A stretch of DNA of 64,000 nucleotides, taken from the NCBI GenBank assembly GCA_963772065.1, contig CAVYVZ010000004.1, positions 310,001 through 374,000 of the forward strand. The letters run 5' to 3'. Under the pieces are notes generated by a model. It saw only the letters and a program-made list of their open reading frames with translations, made no database searches and was not told where the DNA came from. The position numbers and the translations under genes were made by a program. The stretch is from CAVYVZ01 sp963772065 (lineage in GTDB: Bacteria; Acidobacteriota; Vicinamibacteria; Vicinamibacterales; UBA2999). This document shows, piece after piece, positions 38,542 through 48,419 of the stretch; position 1 is the stretch's first letter; each line of letters opens with the position of its first letter.

Positions 38542-39783
38542 TCAGAAGCAAAGAGATGCTGTTGCCGGCGCGCCAAGCTTCCGCTCCAGCCGGGCGAGAC
38601 GATGACGCACGGCATGCTGTCGCGAGACGGTGGAGGCAAAGTGCTCCGACTGAAGCGCGAAGCTCCGAGCCATCTGCGGATCGCGCATCCGGTGCTCGTG
38701 GTGAATCGCGAGCGCCTCGGTGGCCTCGCGGACCACGTGCGGCGGACATCGGCGCAGGTCGAGCAGGCGCTGCCACGCATCTGCCGCGTCGGCGAAGCGA
38801 CGCAAGCGGCGGCAGGCAACGGCGAACGACCGCAAGGCTTCCGGGCACGCAGGCTCCAGCGCGAGAGCGCGATGATAGGCCTCGCACGCGAGGTGGTACA
38901 ACTCGCCGCGCTCGTACAGCCGGCCGAGCCCGAGCGCCTCGCGGCCGGTGCGCGCCGCGCCAGGACCTTCCTCGAGCAGCTGCGACGCCCGCGCCGTGAG
39001 GAGCGCCAGCGAGATGAGATCGAGCCGGTTGTGCTCGAGCACCGCGGCCAGCGGCCGGGGATCGCCGCTCCGAACGTACGCGAAATAGCGGCTGGGAATC
39101 TCGAAGCCGGGCACGTCGCCGTCGCGCGCGACGCCACAGAGCGCCTGTTCGAGGACGCTGAGCCTGCAGCTCGCCGTCGCCACGGCCCCTTCGTCATCGG
39201 GCGCGCGCCAGAGGCGCCGGGCGGGATGCAGCATGTCGATGTGCGCCACGCCGGCAAACGGCGTCTGCATCCGATGGAACAGGAATCGCGTCTCGATCAG
39301 CGGCAGGTCGAACGACTTGCCGTTGAAGCTGACGACGGCATCGGTGCCATGCGCGAGCTCCGAGAGTCCATCGAGCACCGCTGTTTCGGCGCCGTAGGTG
39401 GAGAGAAAAAACTGGCGGACGCGGAATCTCGGGCCGTCGAACCAGCCGCATCCCACCAGGAACGCGTAGGTGCCCGCGCCACCCGCCAGGCCCGTCGTCT
39501 CGACGTCGATGAAGAGGAGCCTGTCCCGGACGCCGTCGAGCGCCCCGCCTCCGAGGAGCGACAGGCGCGGCCAGGGCGGCATCGCATCCATGATCGGCAC
39601 GCGCCCATGGCAGTGTCCCGGTCCGTACGAGCGGTCCACCACGACATACCGATGACCCCGCGACTCGACCCATTCACCGTCGAAGACCTCCGCCGCGGCG
39701 TCCGACACCGGAGCCGTCGCAATGGGGACTGGCATCGCCGGCCGTACGATGCTCCGCAGGCGTTCCGCGAAGATCGAGCTCAT
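38542..39783 (-). CDS. mrfB: MrfB-type exonuclease (YprB), RNase-H-like domain plus TPR
   Basis: 413 residues. The N-terminal two thirds is a DEDD-type exonuclease: LLFIDVETTGLAGGAGTY (first acidic pair), VVSFNGKSFDLPLIETRF, and LEHNRLDLISLALL. The remainder is TPR-like helices (YHRALALEPACPEALRSFA). In Bacillus subtilis the homologous pair MrfA/MrfB repairs mitomycin-C lesions independently of UvrABC. The ATG at 39783 overlaps the mrfA stop as ATGA, so the two are co-translated. It starts here rather than at the longer upstream reading. Confidence 0.88.
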   Translation of the reverse strand: MSSIFAERLRSIVRPAMPVPIATAPVSDAAAEVFDGEWVESRGHRYVVVDRSYGPGHCHGRVPIMDAMPPWPRLSLLGGGALDGVRDRLLFIDVETTGLAGGAGTYAFLVGCGWFDGPRFRVRQFFLSTYGAETAVLDGLSELAHGTDAVVSFNGKSFDLPLIETRFLFHRMQTPFAGVAHIDMLHPARRLWRAPDDEGAVATASCRLSVLEQALCGVARDGDVPGFEIPSRYFAYVRSGDPRPLAAVLEHNRLDLISLALLTARASQLLEEGPGAARTGREALGLGRLYERGELYHLACEAYHRALALEPACPEALRSFAVACRRLRRFADAADAWQRLLDLRRCPPHVVREATEALAIHHEHRMRDPQMARSFALQSEHFASTVSRQHAVRHRLARLERKLGAPATASLCF

Positions 39784-42182
39784 GACGTGGCGGGCAGCGC
39801 GGCGCCGGCCGTCGCGATCAAATCGAGAATCCGCAGCGCCACCAACTTGGCGAGCGGCCCCGTGTTGCCGATCGGCCCGACGCACGTCGGACATCCGTGC
39901 TGGCACTCGCAGCCGGCAATCAGATGCTGCGTGCGAGCCAGCAGGTCATCGTGCATCCGGTACAACGGCTCGCTGAAGCCGATGCCCCCGGGATAGTTGT
40001 CGTAGACGAAGATGCGCGGCTCGGGAGGTAGGCTCGCTGACGCTTCCGCCTCGTCGCCGTGATCGCCGCTGCCAAGCGAGATGCCGATGTCCTGCCGATC
40101 GCACATCAGCAGGAGCTGCGCTACCTGCCGCATGGCGAACGAGAGTCCGACCACGCCGTCTCGCCGATCGTCGGCCGTGTACGGCAGCGCGGCCATGACC
40201 TCGTGCGGCAGCGTGAGCCAGTACGCCGTGGTGTGCATCTCCTGCTCCGGCAGGTCGAGCTCGCCGGATCCGATGTTCTCGTTCGTGTAGAACTTGATCT
40301 TCTTGAAGCCCACGACGCGCGACGACACGTGCACGTCACCGCAGCTCCGTTGCCCGCCTCCCCCGCCCGCTTCGGCGGCGAACGTCTCGAGCACCTTCAC
40401 CTGTGTATAGGTGATCGCATCGGTGTAGTAGTCGCACTCAATCTGCCGCACGTAGGCCTTGCGCCCCTCGAAGTCGAGCTTCTCGACCTGATAGAGCTGC
40501 CCTTCGAGAATGTAAATCGCCTTCTCGTGCAGGGTCGGCGGCCCGCTGTTGAAGCTGGTCTCGCCGATGACGTCGGCGCCCCGCGTCGTATCGACGATGA
40601 CGAAGTTGTCGGAGGAAATCGACCGCAGGCTGACGGCGTCGGCTGGATAGGACTCGCTCGTCCACTGCCACTGTCCCTCGGTCGCGCCCTCGCCGCCCGA
40701 TCGATGCACCAGGCCGCTTTCGGCGAGGACGCCGAGCACCTCCTGCAGGTCGTGCCGCCCGTATGACTCGGTCGTCGTGAACGGGAGCTCGAAGGCCGCG
40801 CACTTCACGTGATCGACCAGGATCTGCAGGTTGTCGGGATTGATCAGGGCGTGTTCCGGCGGCGCTTCGAAGAAGTACGACGGGTTGCGCACCACGAACT
40901 GATCGATCGGCGCACTGCTCGCCACGAGCACCGCCGCCGATCGGCCGCTCCGCCTGCCCGCACGCCCGGCTCGCTGCCACGTGGACGCAATCGTGCCCGG
41001 ATAGCCCGCCATCACGCACACGTCCAGCGCTCCGATGTCGATTCCGAGCTCGAGGGCGTTCGTCGAGATGACGGCGCGGACGGAACCGTCGCGAAGTCCC
41101 TTTTCGATCTCGCGGCGGCGCTGTGGCAGGTACCCGCCGCGGTATCCCCGAATCACATCCTGTGTCCCCGGAGAGCTGGCGAAATCGTCCTTGAGATACG
41201 TCGTCAGGAGCTCGGTCGAGAGCCGGCTCTGCGCGAACACGATCAGCTGAATCTGCCGCTTCAGGAACTCCGATGCGATGCGCCGCGTCTCGGCGAGATA
41301 CGACCGCCGGATGCCAAGCTGCTGATTCACGACCGGCGGGTTGACGAAGAGAAACGTTTTCTCGCCGCTCGGTGCGCCGCTCTCGCTCACGAGCTCGAAA
41401 GGCTGCTCCACCAACGCCTCCGCCAGCTCGCGTGGATTGGCAATGGTCGCCGACGAGCAGATGAAGGTCGGATCGGATCCGTAATGGCGGCAGATTCGGC
41501 GAAGACGGCGGAGCACGTTCGCGAGGTGGCTGCCGAACACCCCGCGATACGCGTGAAGCTCGTCGATCACCACGAACTTCAGGTTCTCGAACAGCTTCGC
41601 CCATCGTGGATGGTGTGGCAGGACTCCCGAATGGACCATGTCGGGATTGCTGAGCACCACGTGCGCCCTGCCGCGGATGGCCCGCCGTGCGTCGGCCGGC
41701 GTGTCGCCGTCGTAGGTGAACACACCGATGTGAGACTCAGCGCCTCGAGTCAGCTCGGTCGCGATCTCATGAAGCTCGGCGAGCTGGTCCTGCGCCAGGG
41801 CTTTCGTCGGGAACAGGTACAGCGCGCGTGTCGACGCATCCGCGAGGATGGCGCTGAGCACGGGCGCGTTGTAGCAGAGCGTCTTGCCCGACGCCGTCGG
41901 AGTGGTGATGACGACGTTGCGCCCGTCGAGCGCATGCGCGATGGCGGCGGCCTGATGGGTGTAGAGCTGCTCGATGCCGCGACCGCGAAGGACCGCGCGA
42001 AGCCGCTCATCGATCCCCTCCGGAAAAGCGGCGTGCTCCGCGGGATGCGCCGGCAGCCGCCTGATCGCCGTAACCCAGCCGTCTGGCGTATCCGACCGCT
42101 CCAGCGTGCCGCCGGTGAACCGGTCCAGGACCGTCTGCAGGGCGTGGTCATGGGCTGGATCCGTGCGGCGCGCCAGGAGCAT
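39780..42182 (-). CDS. mrfA: MrfA-type DEAD/H helicase (YprA) with four-Cys C-terminus
   Basis: 800-residue superfamily-2 helicase. Walker A is ITTPTASGKTLCYN, the motif II variant is VVIDELHAYRG, and motif VI is WQRAGRAGRRSG. The C-terminal DUF1998-like region holds CECQHGCPTCVGP, the four-Cys zinc site needed for MrfA activity in Bacillus. It translocates on DNA and works with the MrfB exonuclease encoded just downstream. Complete, starting at ATG 42182. Confidence 0.92.
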   Translation of the reverse strand: MLLARRTDPAHDHALQTVLDRFTGGTLERSDTPDGWVTAIRRLPAHPAEHAAFPEGIDERLRAVLRGRGIEQLYTHQAAAIAHALDGRNVVITTPTASGKTLCYNAPVLSAILADASTRALYLFPTKALAQDQLAELHEIATELTRGAESHIGVFTYDGDTPADARRAIRGRAHVVLSNPDMVHSGVLPHHPRWAKLFENLKFVVIDELHAYRGVFGSHLANVLRRLRRICRHYGSDPTFICSSATIANPRELAEALVEQPFELVSESGAPSGEKTFLFVNPPVVNQQLGIRRSYLAETRRIASEFLKRQIQLIVFAQSRLSTELLTTYLKDDFASSPGTQDVIRGYRGGYLPQRRREIEKGLRDGSVRAVISTNALELGIDIGALDVCVMAGYPGTIASTWQRAGRAGRRSGRSAAVLVASSAPIDQFVVRNPSYFFEAPPEHALINPDNLQILVDHVKCAAFELPFTTTESYGRHDLQEVLGVLAESGLVHRSGGEGATEGQWQWTSESYPADAVSLRSISSDNFVIVDTTRGADVIGETSFNSGPPTLHEKAIYILEGQLYQVEKLDFEGRKAYVRQIECDYYTDAITYTQVKVLETFAAEAGGGGGQRSCGDVHVSSRVVGFKKIKFYTNENIGSGELDLPEQEMHTTAYWLTLPHEVMAALPYTADDRRDGVVGLSFAMRQVAQLLLMCDRQDIGISLGSGDHGDEAEASASLPPEPRIFVYDNYPGGIGFSEPLYRMHDDLLARTQHLIAGCECQHGCPTCVGPIGNTGPLAKLVALRILDLIATAGAALPATS

Positions 42183-42202
42183 GGCGTCCGAATGGTACGG
42201 CG

Positions 42203-42342
42203 ATCAAAAGTCAAAAGTCAATAAATCCATTGGGCGATCCGGTGATTTTTGATTGCGTGATTAATTGGCAATTGGTGAGGATGATTCGATCATCGAATCG
42301 TCAATCGCCAATCAATCACCTACTCGCCAATCATCGAATCGC
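42203..42342. repeat. AT-rich inverted repeat (CAATCG / CGATTG type) upstream of mrfA
   Basis: It begins with AAAAGTCAAAAGTCAA and continues as a long imperfect palindrome around GATTCGATCATCGAATC, with CCAATC and GATTGG units on the two sides. GC content is much lower than in the genes around it. It occupies the whole gap between mrfA and the SRPBCC gene. Confidence 0.7.
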
Positions 42343-43068
42343 CTAATGGACCTCGAGGATGTTCTTGAGTCGAGCGAGGTCCTCCCGGACCTGGATGCTC
42401 GGCTCTTCGCCGAGAAACCGCGCCACGGTCGCACCGAGCTTGCCCGCGGGCGGGTCGTACTGGAAGCGCACGTGAACCAACGTCCCGCCCGGCACTTCCT
42501 CGAAATGAACCGACCCCGCCGTCGCGACCATCGATCCCTGAAGCGATTGCCACGCGATCAGCCGATCATCGATCTCATTGATGATGCGAGCGTCCCATTC
42601 GACGGGAATGGCAGCGGGTCCCTTCGCAACCCAGTGCGAGATGCCGTTCTCGCGCTCCGACACCGACTCCAGATGCTTCATGAAGCGAGGCAGGTTCTCG
42701 AAGTTGCGCCAGAACCGGTACACCTCGCTGACCGGTCGATTGATGGTCACGGTCTCTTCAACGAGCATCCCGCGCTGGCCGCCGAGCCGTTGACGGGTAT
42801 CGGAGTCGACATCGGCAATTGCCGCGTGCCCACGATGCGCCGTGTCGCGTCCGATTCGTTCGCTGATCGCGCAGTGGCCGGTGGCGCCCCGGTACAGCAG
42901 CGCCGCGCCTGCGGCCGCCGCCAGGCCGCCCGGCAGATCGCGACGTCGTGCTCCGTACGCAGCGAGCGCGCCGCCCGCCACCATCGAGAGCCACCGCTCT
43001 CCCTTCCCCACGTTGACACGCGAGGATTCGAACTCCGGTGTGTAGTCCCACATGTTCTCAACCGCCAC
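42343..43068 (-). CDS. SRPBCC-family protein with N-terminal DUF2892-like membrane segment
   Basis: 241 residues. The N-terminus NVGKGERWLSMVAGGALAAY and the GGLAAAAGAALLYRGATGHC segment form the two-helix DUF2892 pattern. From about residue 100 a START/SRPBCC fold follows: VTINRPVSEVYRFWRNFENL, ending FLGEEPSIQVREDLARLK. It probably binds a hydrophobic ligand at the membrane. The start is GTG at 43068, 6 bases after AGGAGG. Confidence 0.85.
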   Translation of the reverse strand: MAVENMWDYTPEFESSRVNVGKGERWLSMVAGGALAAYGARRRDLPGGLAAAAGAALLYRGATGHCAISERIGRDTAHRGHAAIADVDSDTRQRLGGQRGMLVEETVTINRPVSEVYRFWRNFENLPRFMKHLESVSERENGISHWVAKGPAAIPVEWDARIINEIDDRLIAWQSLQGSMVATAGSVHFEEVPGGTLVHVRFQYDPPAGKLGATVARFLGEEPSIQVREDLARLKNILEVH

Positions 43069-43087
43069 GGCTCTCCTCCTGTGTAGT

Positions 43088-43106
43088 GCGGCCCGCAAAG
43101 GGCCGC
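43088..43106. terminator. Hairpin between the kinase and SRPBCC genes
   Basis: GCGGCCC-GCAAA-GGGCCGC is a perfect 7-base inverted repeat with a 5-base loop, lying 31 bases after the kinase gene end. There is no U tract, so it may be Rho-dependent or an mRNA stabiliser. Confidence 0.45.
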
Positions 43107-43137
43107 CCTATTACAGAGCACGAGTTGTACCAGTGAT

Positions 43138-45573
43138 TCAGCTGAGGCGTGTTGCGGAACCGACGCGCTCCACGAAGGCGCGATCACCTCGAACGCGGGC
43201 AAAGTCGGGGTCGCGCGCGAGGCGCCACGGCGTGAAGCGCGGCAGGCGCTCGAGCGGAAGCGCCAGATGGCGAAGCGTGTTGTCCAGGTCGCCGCGCCGC
43301 GCGAACACCGCAGCGACGTAATACCGCGTGGCCGGGTCATCGGCGCCGACGGCGATCCGTTTTTCCATCCCGTTGATGGCGAGGTTGCCGAACCGTTCCG
43401 CCTGCGGCCGATCGCCACGGGCGTCGTGCAGCGCGCTGAGCTTCTGGTGGAGCTCTATGAGCGTGCGTTCGCGCAGCCCGTGATCGGTGGCCGCGAGGAA
43501 TTCGAGCTCGCGCCGGTACTCCTCATGAGCCTGATCGTAGTGGCCGCGCAGAAAGTGCACATACCCGAGCCGCACGTGCGCGCCCACGATCAGCAATCCC
43601 TGCGTTCCGGACACCGCGCGTTCCTGCAGATCGATCGCCTGACGGGCCGACGCTTCCGCGCCGTCCAGGTCCCCGAGGAGCGCCTGAAGATACGAGAGCT
43701 GGAGATAGGAATAGCCTGCCTCCGGATTCAGGGCAATCGCGCGCCGGAGATGTTCGATCGCTTCGTCGACGTGCCCGAGCCCCATCCACAGCGCCCGGGC
43801 GAGCGCCTGGTGCACCTGTCCGTTGTCGGGCTCGAGGGCGACGGCTTCCCGGAGCGACGCGATGGCCTCTTCCACACGTCCAAGATTCAGCTGCGACATG
43901 CCGAGCCAGGCATGGGCCTCGGCCAGCGTCGGCTGGATCGCGATTGCTTTGCGGAGCACCTCTATCGCCCGCGTCAGGAAGTCGTTGATGCTCAGGAACG
44001 AGCCCTTGAGCTGCAGCGCCCCTCCGAGAGAAGCCCAGGCGGCGGCGTAGTTGGGATCGAGCTCGGTGGCGCGCTCGAACAGCGCGATCGCCCGGTCGAT
44101 CGAGTCGCGCGTCGCCTGGCGCATGTTCACGAGCCCACGCGAGTACGCCTCGAACGCCTCGACCGATTTGGTCTCGTCACGCGCGATGGCCTCGGCCTGA
44201 ACCTTGTCGACTTTCAGATCGAGACTGCGGCTCAGCTCGAATACGATCCGGTCCTGCAGCTCGAAGATGTCGTCGATGGCGCCGTCGATCTTGAGCGTTT
44301 TGAGCAGCGTGGCCCTGAGCACCTCGATCACCTGCGCGGTGATGCGGATGCGGGGCCCGATGCGCTGGTACGCGCCGGTGACGACCCACCATGCGCCCAG
44401 CCGTCGTCCGATCTCGATCGCCAGCCGGTCGTCGGGCGCGTCACGGCCGATCGCCACATTCTTCAGCAGCTCGAAGATCTGCGCGCGTCCGATCACGGCA
44501 AGGCCGTGCACGTTCTTCAGATCGCTCGTCACCGTCTCGGCGATCCCCTCGCCAATCCAATCGTCGGCCGCCTCCCGCGTGACGTTCGCGAACGCCATGA
44601 CCGCAATCGATCGCTCGCCCTGCTCGACACGCGTTTCGGGTCGCGGCGCGGCGGTTGATCCACTCGACACTCGAGCCAGCTGAGATGTCGTGTCGACGGC
44701 GTCGAGTCGGCGGGCGAGGTGGTGCAGATCGATGTACATCTCGCGCGCCGACTGGTAGCGGAACGCCGGGTCCTTCTCGAGTGCCTTGCGAACGATGCCC
44801 TCGAGTTCCTGCGGCGTGGAGTAGTTGAAGCGCGCAAGCGCTTCGGGTTCCGCGTGCAGGATGCGGTCGGACACTTCGGTGATCGTGTCGCCTGCGAATG
44901 GCAGCCGGCCGGCCACCATCTCATACAGCACGACGCCGAGCGCGAACAGGTCGATGCGATGATCGATGGCGCCGCCGAGCAGCTGCTCGGGCGCCATGTA
45001 GGCCACCGTGCCCATCACGAGACCGGGCGAGGTCAGTTGCAGCGCCGTCACATCGCGAGCCCGCATGTCCGGGCGGTCCTGGAATCGCGCCAGGCCGAAG
45101 TCGAGCACCTTGACCAGCCCGCGCCGCGTGAGAATCAGGTTGGCGCTCTTGATGTCGCGGTGGATGATGCTCTGCGTGTGGGCTTCGTCGAGGGCGTCGG
45201 CCACCTGCTGCGCGACGTCGACCGCCTCCTTGAGCGGAAGCGGCCCTTTCGCGATACGCGACGAGAGCACTTCACCCTCGACGTACTCCATCGCAATGAA
45301 CAGCGACTCGCCGTGCTCGACGAGATCGTAGGTGACCGCGATGTTGGGGGAGCGCAGGAGCGACGCTGCCCGAGCCTCGCGGACCAGCCGCGCGCGGCTC
45401 TCCTCGTCGCGCTGCACCGAAGGCGCGAGGAACTTCAGCGCCACCTGACGGCCCAGTCGCGTATCCTCCGCCAGGTACACTTCGCCCATGCCGCCGCCGC
45501 CGAGCCGTTGCCCGACGCGGTAGTGCAGCATCAGCTTCCCCGACAGCGAGGCCGCCTGCGCCATCACGCCCAT
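43138..45573 (-). CDS. Ser/Thr protein kinase with TolB-like and TPR domains
   Basis: 811-residue cytoplasmic kinase. The P-loop is GQRLGGGGMGEVYLAED, the catalytic Lys is in VALKFLAP, then IIHRDIKSANLIL, VLDFGLARF and AYMAPEQLLGG. After ~290 residues of kinase come a TolB/FlgO-like alpha/beta domain (SIAVMAFANVT, WWVVTGAYQRIGPRIRIT) and about eight TPRs (ALFERATELDPNYAAAWASL and similar). This architecture is abundant in Acidobacteriota. The ATG at 45573 is used; the longer upstream reading is just the GTCCGTA repeat. Confidence 0.9.
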   Translation of the reverse strand: MGVMAQAASLSGKLMLHYRVGQRLGGGGMGEVYLAEDTRLGRQVALKFLAPSVQRDEESRARLVREARAASLLRSPNIAVTYDLVEHGESLFIAMEYVEGEVLSSRIAKGPLPLKEAVDVAQQVADALDEAHTQSIIHRDIKSANLILTRRGLVKVLDFGLARFQDRPDMRARDVTALQLTSPGLVMGTVAYMAPEQLLGGAIDHRIDLFALGVVLYEMVAGRLPFAGDTITEVSDRILHAEPEALARFNYSTPQELEGIVRKALEKDPAFRYQSAREMYIDLHHLARRLDAVDTTSQLARVSSGSTAAPRPETRVEQGERSIAVMAFANVTREAADDWIGEGIAETVTSDLKNVHGLAVIGRAQIFELLKNVAIGRDAPDDRLAIEIGRRLGAWWVVTGAYQRIGPRIRITAQVIEVLRATLLKTLKIDGAIDDIFELQDRIVFELSRSLDLKVDKVQAEAIARDETKSVEAFEAYSRGLVNMRQATRDSIDRAIALFERATELDPNYAAAWASLGGALQLKGSFLSINDFLTRAIEVLRKAIAIQPTLAEAHAWLGMSQLNLGRVEEAIASLREAVALEPDNGQVHQALARALWMGLGHVDEAIEHLRRAIALNPEAGYSYLQLSYLQALLGDLDGAEASARQAIDLQERAVSGTQGLLIVGAHVRLGYVHFLRGHYDQAHEEYRRELEFLAATDHGLRERTLIELHQKLSALHDARGDRPQAERFGNLAINGMEKRIAVGADDPATRYYVAAVFARRGDLDNTLRHLALPLERLPRFTPWRLARDPDFARVRGDRAFVERVGSATRLS

Positions 45574-45618
45574 TCTATGGTTGGACGCCCATTTCACAAT
45601 CCGGATCCCTGGAACGGA

Positions 45619-45739
45619 GTCCGTGGTCCGTAGTCCGTAGTCCGTAGTCCGTAGTCCGTAGACCGAGGAAACTGCCGTTGTTGCACACGACCCACGACCT
45701 ACGACCCACAACCCACGAACAACGAACAACGAACAACGG
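45619..45739. repeat. GTCCGTA tandem and CACGACC/AACGAAC tandem, both with 7-base period
   Basis: Six copies of GTCCGTA are followed, after a ~20-base spacer, by about seven 7-base units that drift from CACGACC to AACGAAC. The second array is the rough complement family of the first. It fills the gap between the divergent kinase and permease genes. Confidence 0.85.
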
Positions 45740-45761
45740 AGTTAAGGTAGGCTACCGCCGG

Positions 45762-47139
45762 ATGGCAATCCCAGTCGCCTCACCAACCCGCGAAGCGCAT
45801 CTCGTTCGCCGTCTCGGGCTGTGGTCGTCGATCGGGATTGTCATCGGCGTCACGATCGGATCAGGGATTTTCAGAACGCCGGCGGGCATCGCCACACGGG
45901 TTCCGGATCCCATGCTGATGCTCGCCGTCTGGCTGCTGGGCGGCTTGATCTCGCTTTGCGGCGCGCTGTCGGTTGCGGAGCTCGCCGCGTCGATGCCGCA
46001 AACCGGCGGATGGTACGTATACCTGCGCGAGGGTTGGGGACGCCTGCTCGGTTTCCTCTTCGGCTGGTCCGAGCTCGTGCTGATCCGGGCGTCGGCGGTT
46101 GGCGCGATCGCGACCGTGTTCGGCGAGTACTCTTCTACGATCGATCGGCATCGACCCCGCCCTGAACGAGCGGACAGCCGACTATCTTTCCGCGGGCGCC
46201 ATCGTGTTCGCGGCCGCGGTCAACGTGCGCGGCGTGCAGTACGGCGCGGCCATCGCCGGCATCTCGACGATCGCCAAGTTCGGCGCGCTCGCATTCCTCG
46301 TCCTCGCGTCGATCCTGCTCGGTGGGCAGGCAGGGGCCAGCACGGCGCACTTCGCGGCCGGCGGCGCACCAGTGCAGGCGGGCCTCTTCGGGCTCGCGCT
46401 GATCTCGGTCTTGTGGGCGTACGACGGGTTCGCCGACCTCTCGTTCGCCGGTGGCGAGGTGGCCAATCCACAACGAAATCTGCCGCGAGCGATCATCATC
46501 GGCACACTGGCGATTCTCGCAATCTATCTCTCGGCGAACGTCGCATACCTCTACGTCAGCCCCATCGAGCGCGTCGCCCAATCGCGCCTGATTGCGGCCG
46601 ACACCATGCTGGCAATCTTCGGACGGGCGGGCGTCGCCTTCATCTCGGTGGTGGTGATGCTCTCGGCCTTCGGCGCGCTCAACGCCAGCATGCTCGCATC
46701 GCCGAGGGTCTTCTTCGCGATGGCCGACGACGGGCTGTTCTTCCGCACGGTAGCGAAAGTGCATCCGCGCTACAACACACCGTACGTCGCGATCCTGCTC
46801 GCCGCGGCTCTCGGTGTCGCGTTCGTTCTGACGCGGACGTTCGAGCAGCTCTCCGACACGTTCGTGCTGTCGATCTGGCCGTTTTACGCCTGTGGCGTCG
46901 GCGCGCTCTACATCTTGCGAAGGAGGAAGCCCGACCTTCCGCGACCCTACAAGGTCCCTGGCTACCCGGTATTGCCCGGTGTGTTCATCGCCGGGGTGAT
47001 CTACCTCGTCGTCAACGCGCTCATTACAGATCCGATCTGGACCACGGTCACGTTCGGCATCGTTCTCGTGGGCGTGCCCGTCTACTACGCCGCATTCGCG
47101 CGAACGGCCCCGGGCTTCGGCAAGACCGGCGAAAAATAG
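45762..47139 (+). CDS. APC-family amino-acid permease (one frameshift)
   Basis: About 459 residues and 12 membrane helices once the frame is repaired. The first helix has IGIVIGVTIGSGIFRTPAGI, the conserved APC motif. Later parts show LAYDG-like LISVLWAYDGFADLSFAGGE and VMLSAFGALNASMLASPRVF. The break is an extra T directly beside GTAC at 46127-46130; removing it joins FGEY to LLRSIGIDPALNERTAD. The ATG at 45762 follows AAGG. Substrate unknown, probably a neutral amino acid. Confidence 0.85.
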
Positions 47140-47243
47140 TCCCGCCGAGGCAGACAATTGGGTAGGCCTTTACCCCGCCAGGCAGCGATCCGCGCCGTTT
47201 CGGGCGTCCGAATCGGGCACGGCCCTTGCCAGTTCCAGTCAGC

Positions 47244-48301
47244 ATGTTGCAGCAGCTCGGGCGAACGCAGCACGCCCACATTCCCGCACCGTCGCTCCCG
47301 CGGCGCATCGTCGCGCTTGGCGGCGGTACGGGACTACCGGCAGTTCTGCGCAGCCTTCGTCTGATGCTCGGCAATGCCGCGCCTGAAGACGCGATCACCG
47401 CCATCGTCGCCGTCACGGACGATGGCGGGAGTTCGGGACGGATTCGCAGCGAACTGCACATGCCTGCGCCAGGCGATGTGCGGAACTGCGTCGCAGCGCT
47501 TGCCACGGACGCGTCTCCGCTCGCCCGGTTGCTGCAGCATCGATTGTCCGGCGGCGGCTTCGACGGACACACGATCGGCAATCTGCTCCTCGCCGGTCTG
47601 ACGCAGCAACTGGACGGTGATTTCGCGTCCGCCGTGCGGGAGCTCGCTCGCATGGTGCGCACCGGAGGACGGGTCCTGCCAGCCACCGCCGAAGCGGTGC
47701 ATCTGAAGGCTGAATTCGAGTCCGGAGAGGTGATCGTCGGCGAAACGGCGATCGCGCGGCACGGCCAGCCTATCCGGCGGCTCGCGCTCGAGCGCCATGC
47801 CCGCCCGCTCCCCGAGGCCATTGAGGCGCTGATCAACGCGGACGTGATCATCGTTGGACCTGGAAGCCTGTACACGAGCATCCTTCCGGTTCTGCTGACC
47901 GCCGGTCTTGCGCCCACGATTTATGGTCTGCAGGCGACGCGCATCTATGTCGCGAACCTCATGACGGAACCTGGTGAGACCGACGACTTCACACTCGAGC
48001 GGCACCTCGACGTGATCCAGTCGCATGTCGGCCTGCCGATCTTCGATTACGTGCTCGTCGAACAACGCGCCCATAGCCGATGGACACCCTGAAGCAGTAC
48101 GCATCGAACTGTTCGCAGCCCGTCGTACGCCAGACGTCTCAGGAGATGTACGGAACCTCGCGCATTATCGAGCGCGAGCTGGCCTGGAAGGTCGAAGGCG
48201 GCAAGCTGCGGCACGAGCCCGCCCACCTCGCGATGGCTCTTTCCGAACTGCTCCAAGCCGATTCGCATCGACACATCAGCGGACTCCCACACGCGTCCTG
48301 A
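47244..48301 (+). CDS. yvcK: Gluconeogenesis factor YvcK / CofD-like protein (frameshifted near the end)
   Basis: Rossmann-like protein of the CofD/YvcK family, which affects cell-wall synthesis and growth on gluconeogenic carbon sources. It has RIVALGGGTGLPAVLRSLR, VAVTDDGGSSGRIR and ADVIIVGPGSLYTSILPVLL. The family end VNNAPI...LKQYA is in two other frames. An extra G near 48060 and a second indel near 48070 break it; the last ~70 residues (WKVEGGKLRHEPAHLAMALS) end at TGA 48301. The ATG at 47244 is preferred to a TTG upstream. Confidence 0.82.
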
Positions 48302-48322
48302 CGCGACGTTTGCCACTTTTCG

Positions 48323-48357
48323 TGCAAAAACGGCCGTGGTTGGCCGCTGTTTTTGCA
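48323..48357. terminator. Rho-independent terminator after yvcK
   Basis: TGCAAAAACGGCC pairs with GGCCGCTGTTTTTGCA around a 6-base loop, giving a 13-base stem with a 2-base bulge. Flanking A and T runs make it usable on both strands. Confidence 0.75.
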
Positions 48358-48419
48358 TGATGCTCGTCCGTCCGGCGTTAGAAGACCGCCGGAGCCCCTC
48401 CCCCCGTCTTCAAATCGGA

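Noticed and set aside
45574..45729. N-terminal extension of the Ser/Thr kinase
   Set aside because: The extra ~50 residues only translate the GTCCGTA repeat; the kinase P-loop starts right after the ATG at 45573.
45619..45739. CRISPR-like array
   Set aside because: The units are 7 bases with no spacers of 25-40 bases and no cas genes nearby, so this is a simple short-period repeat.
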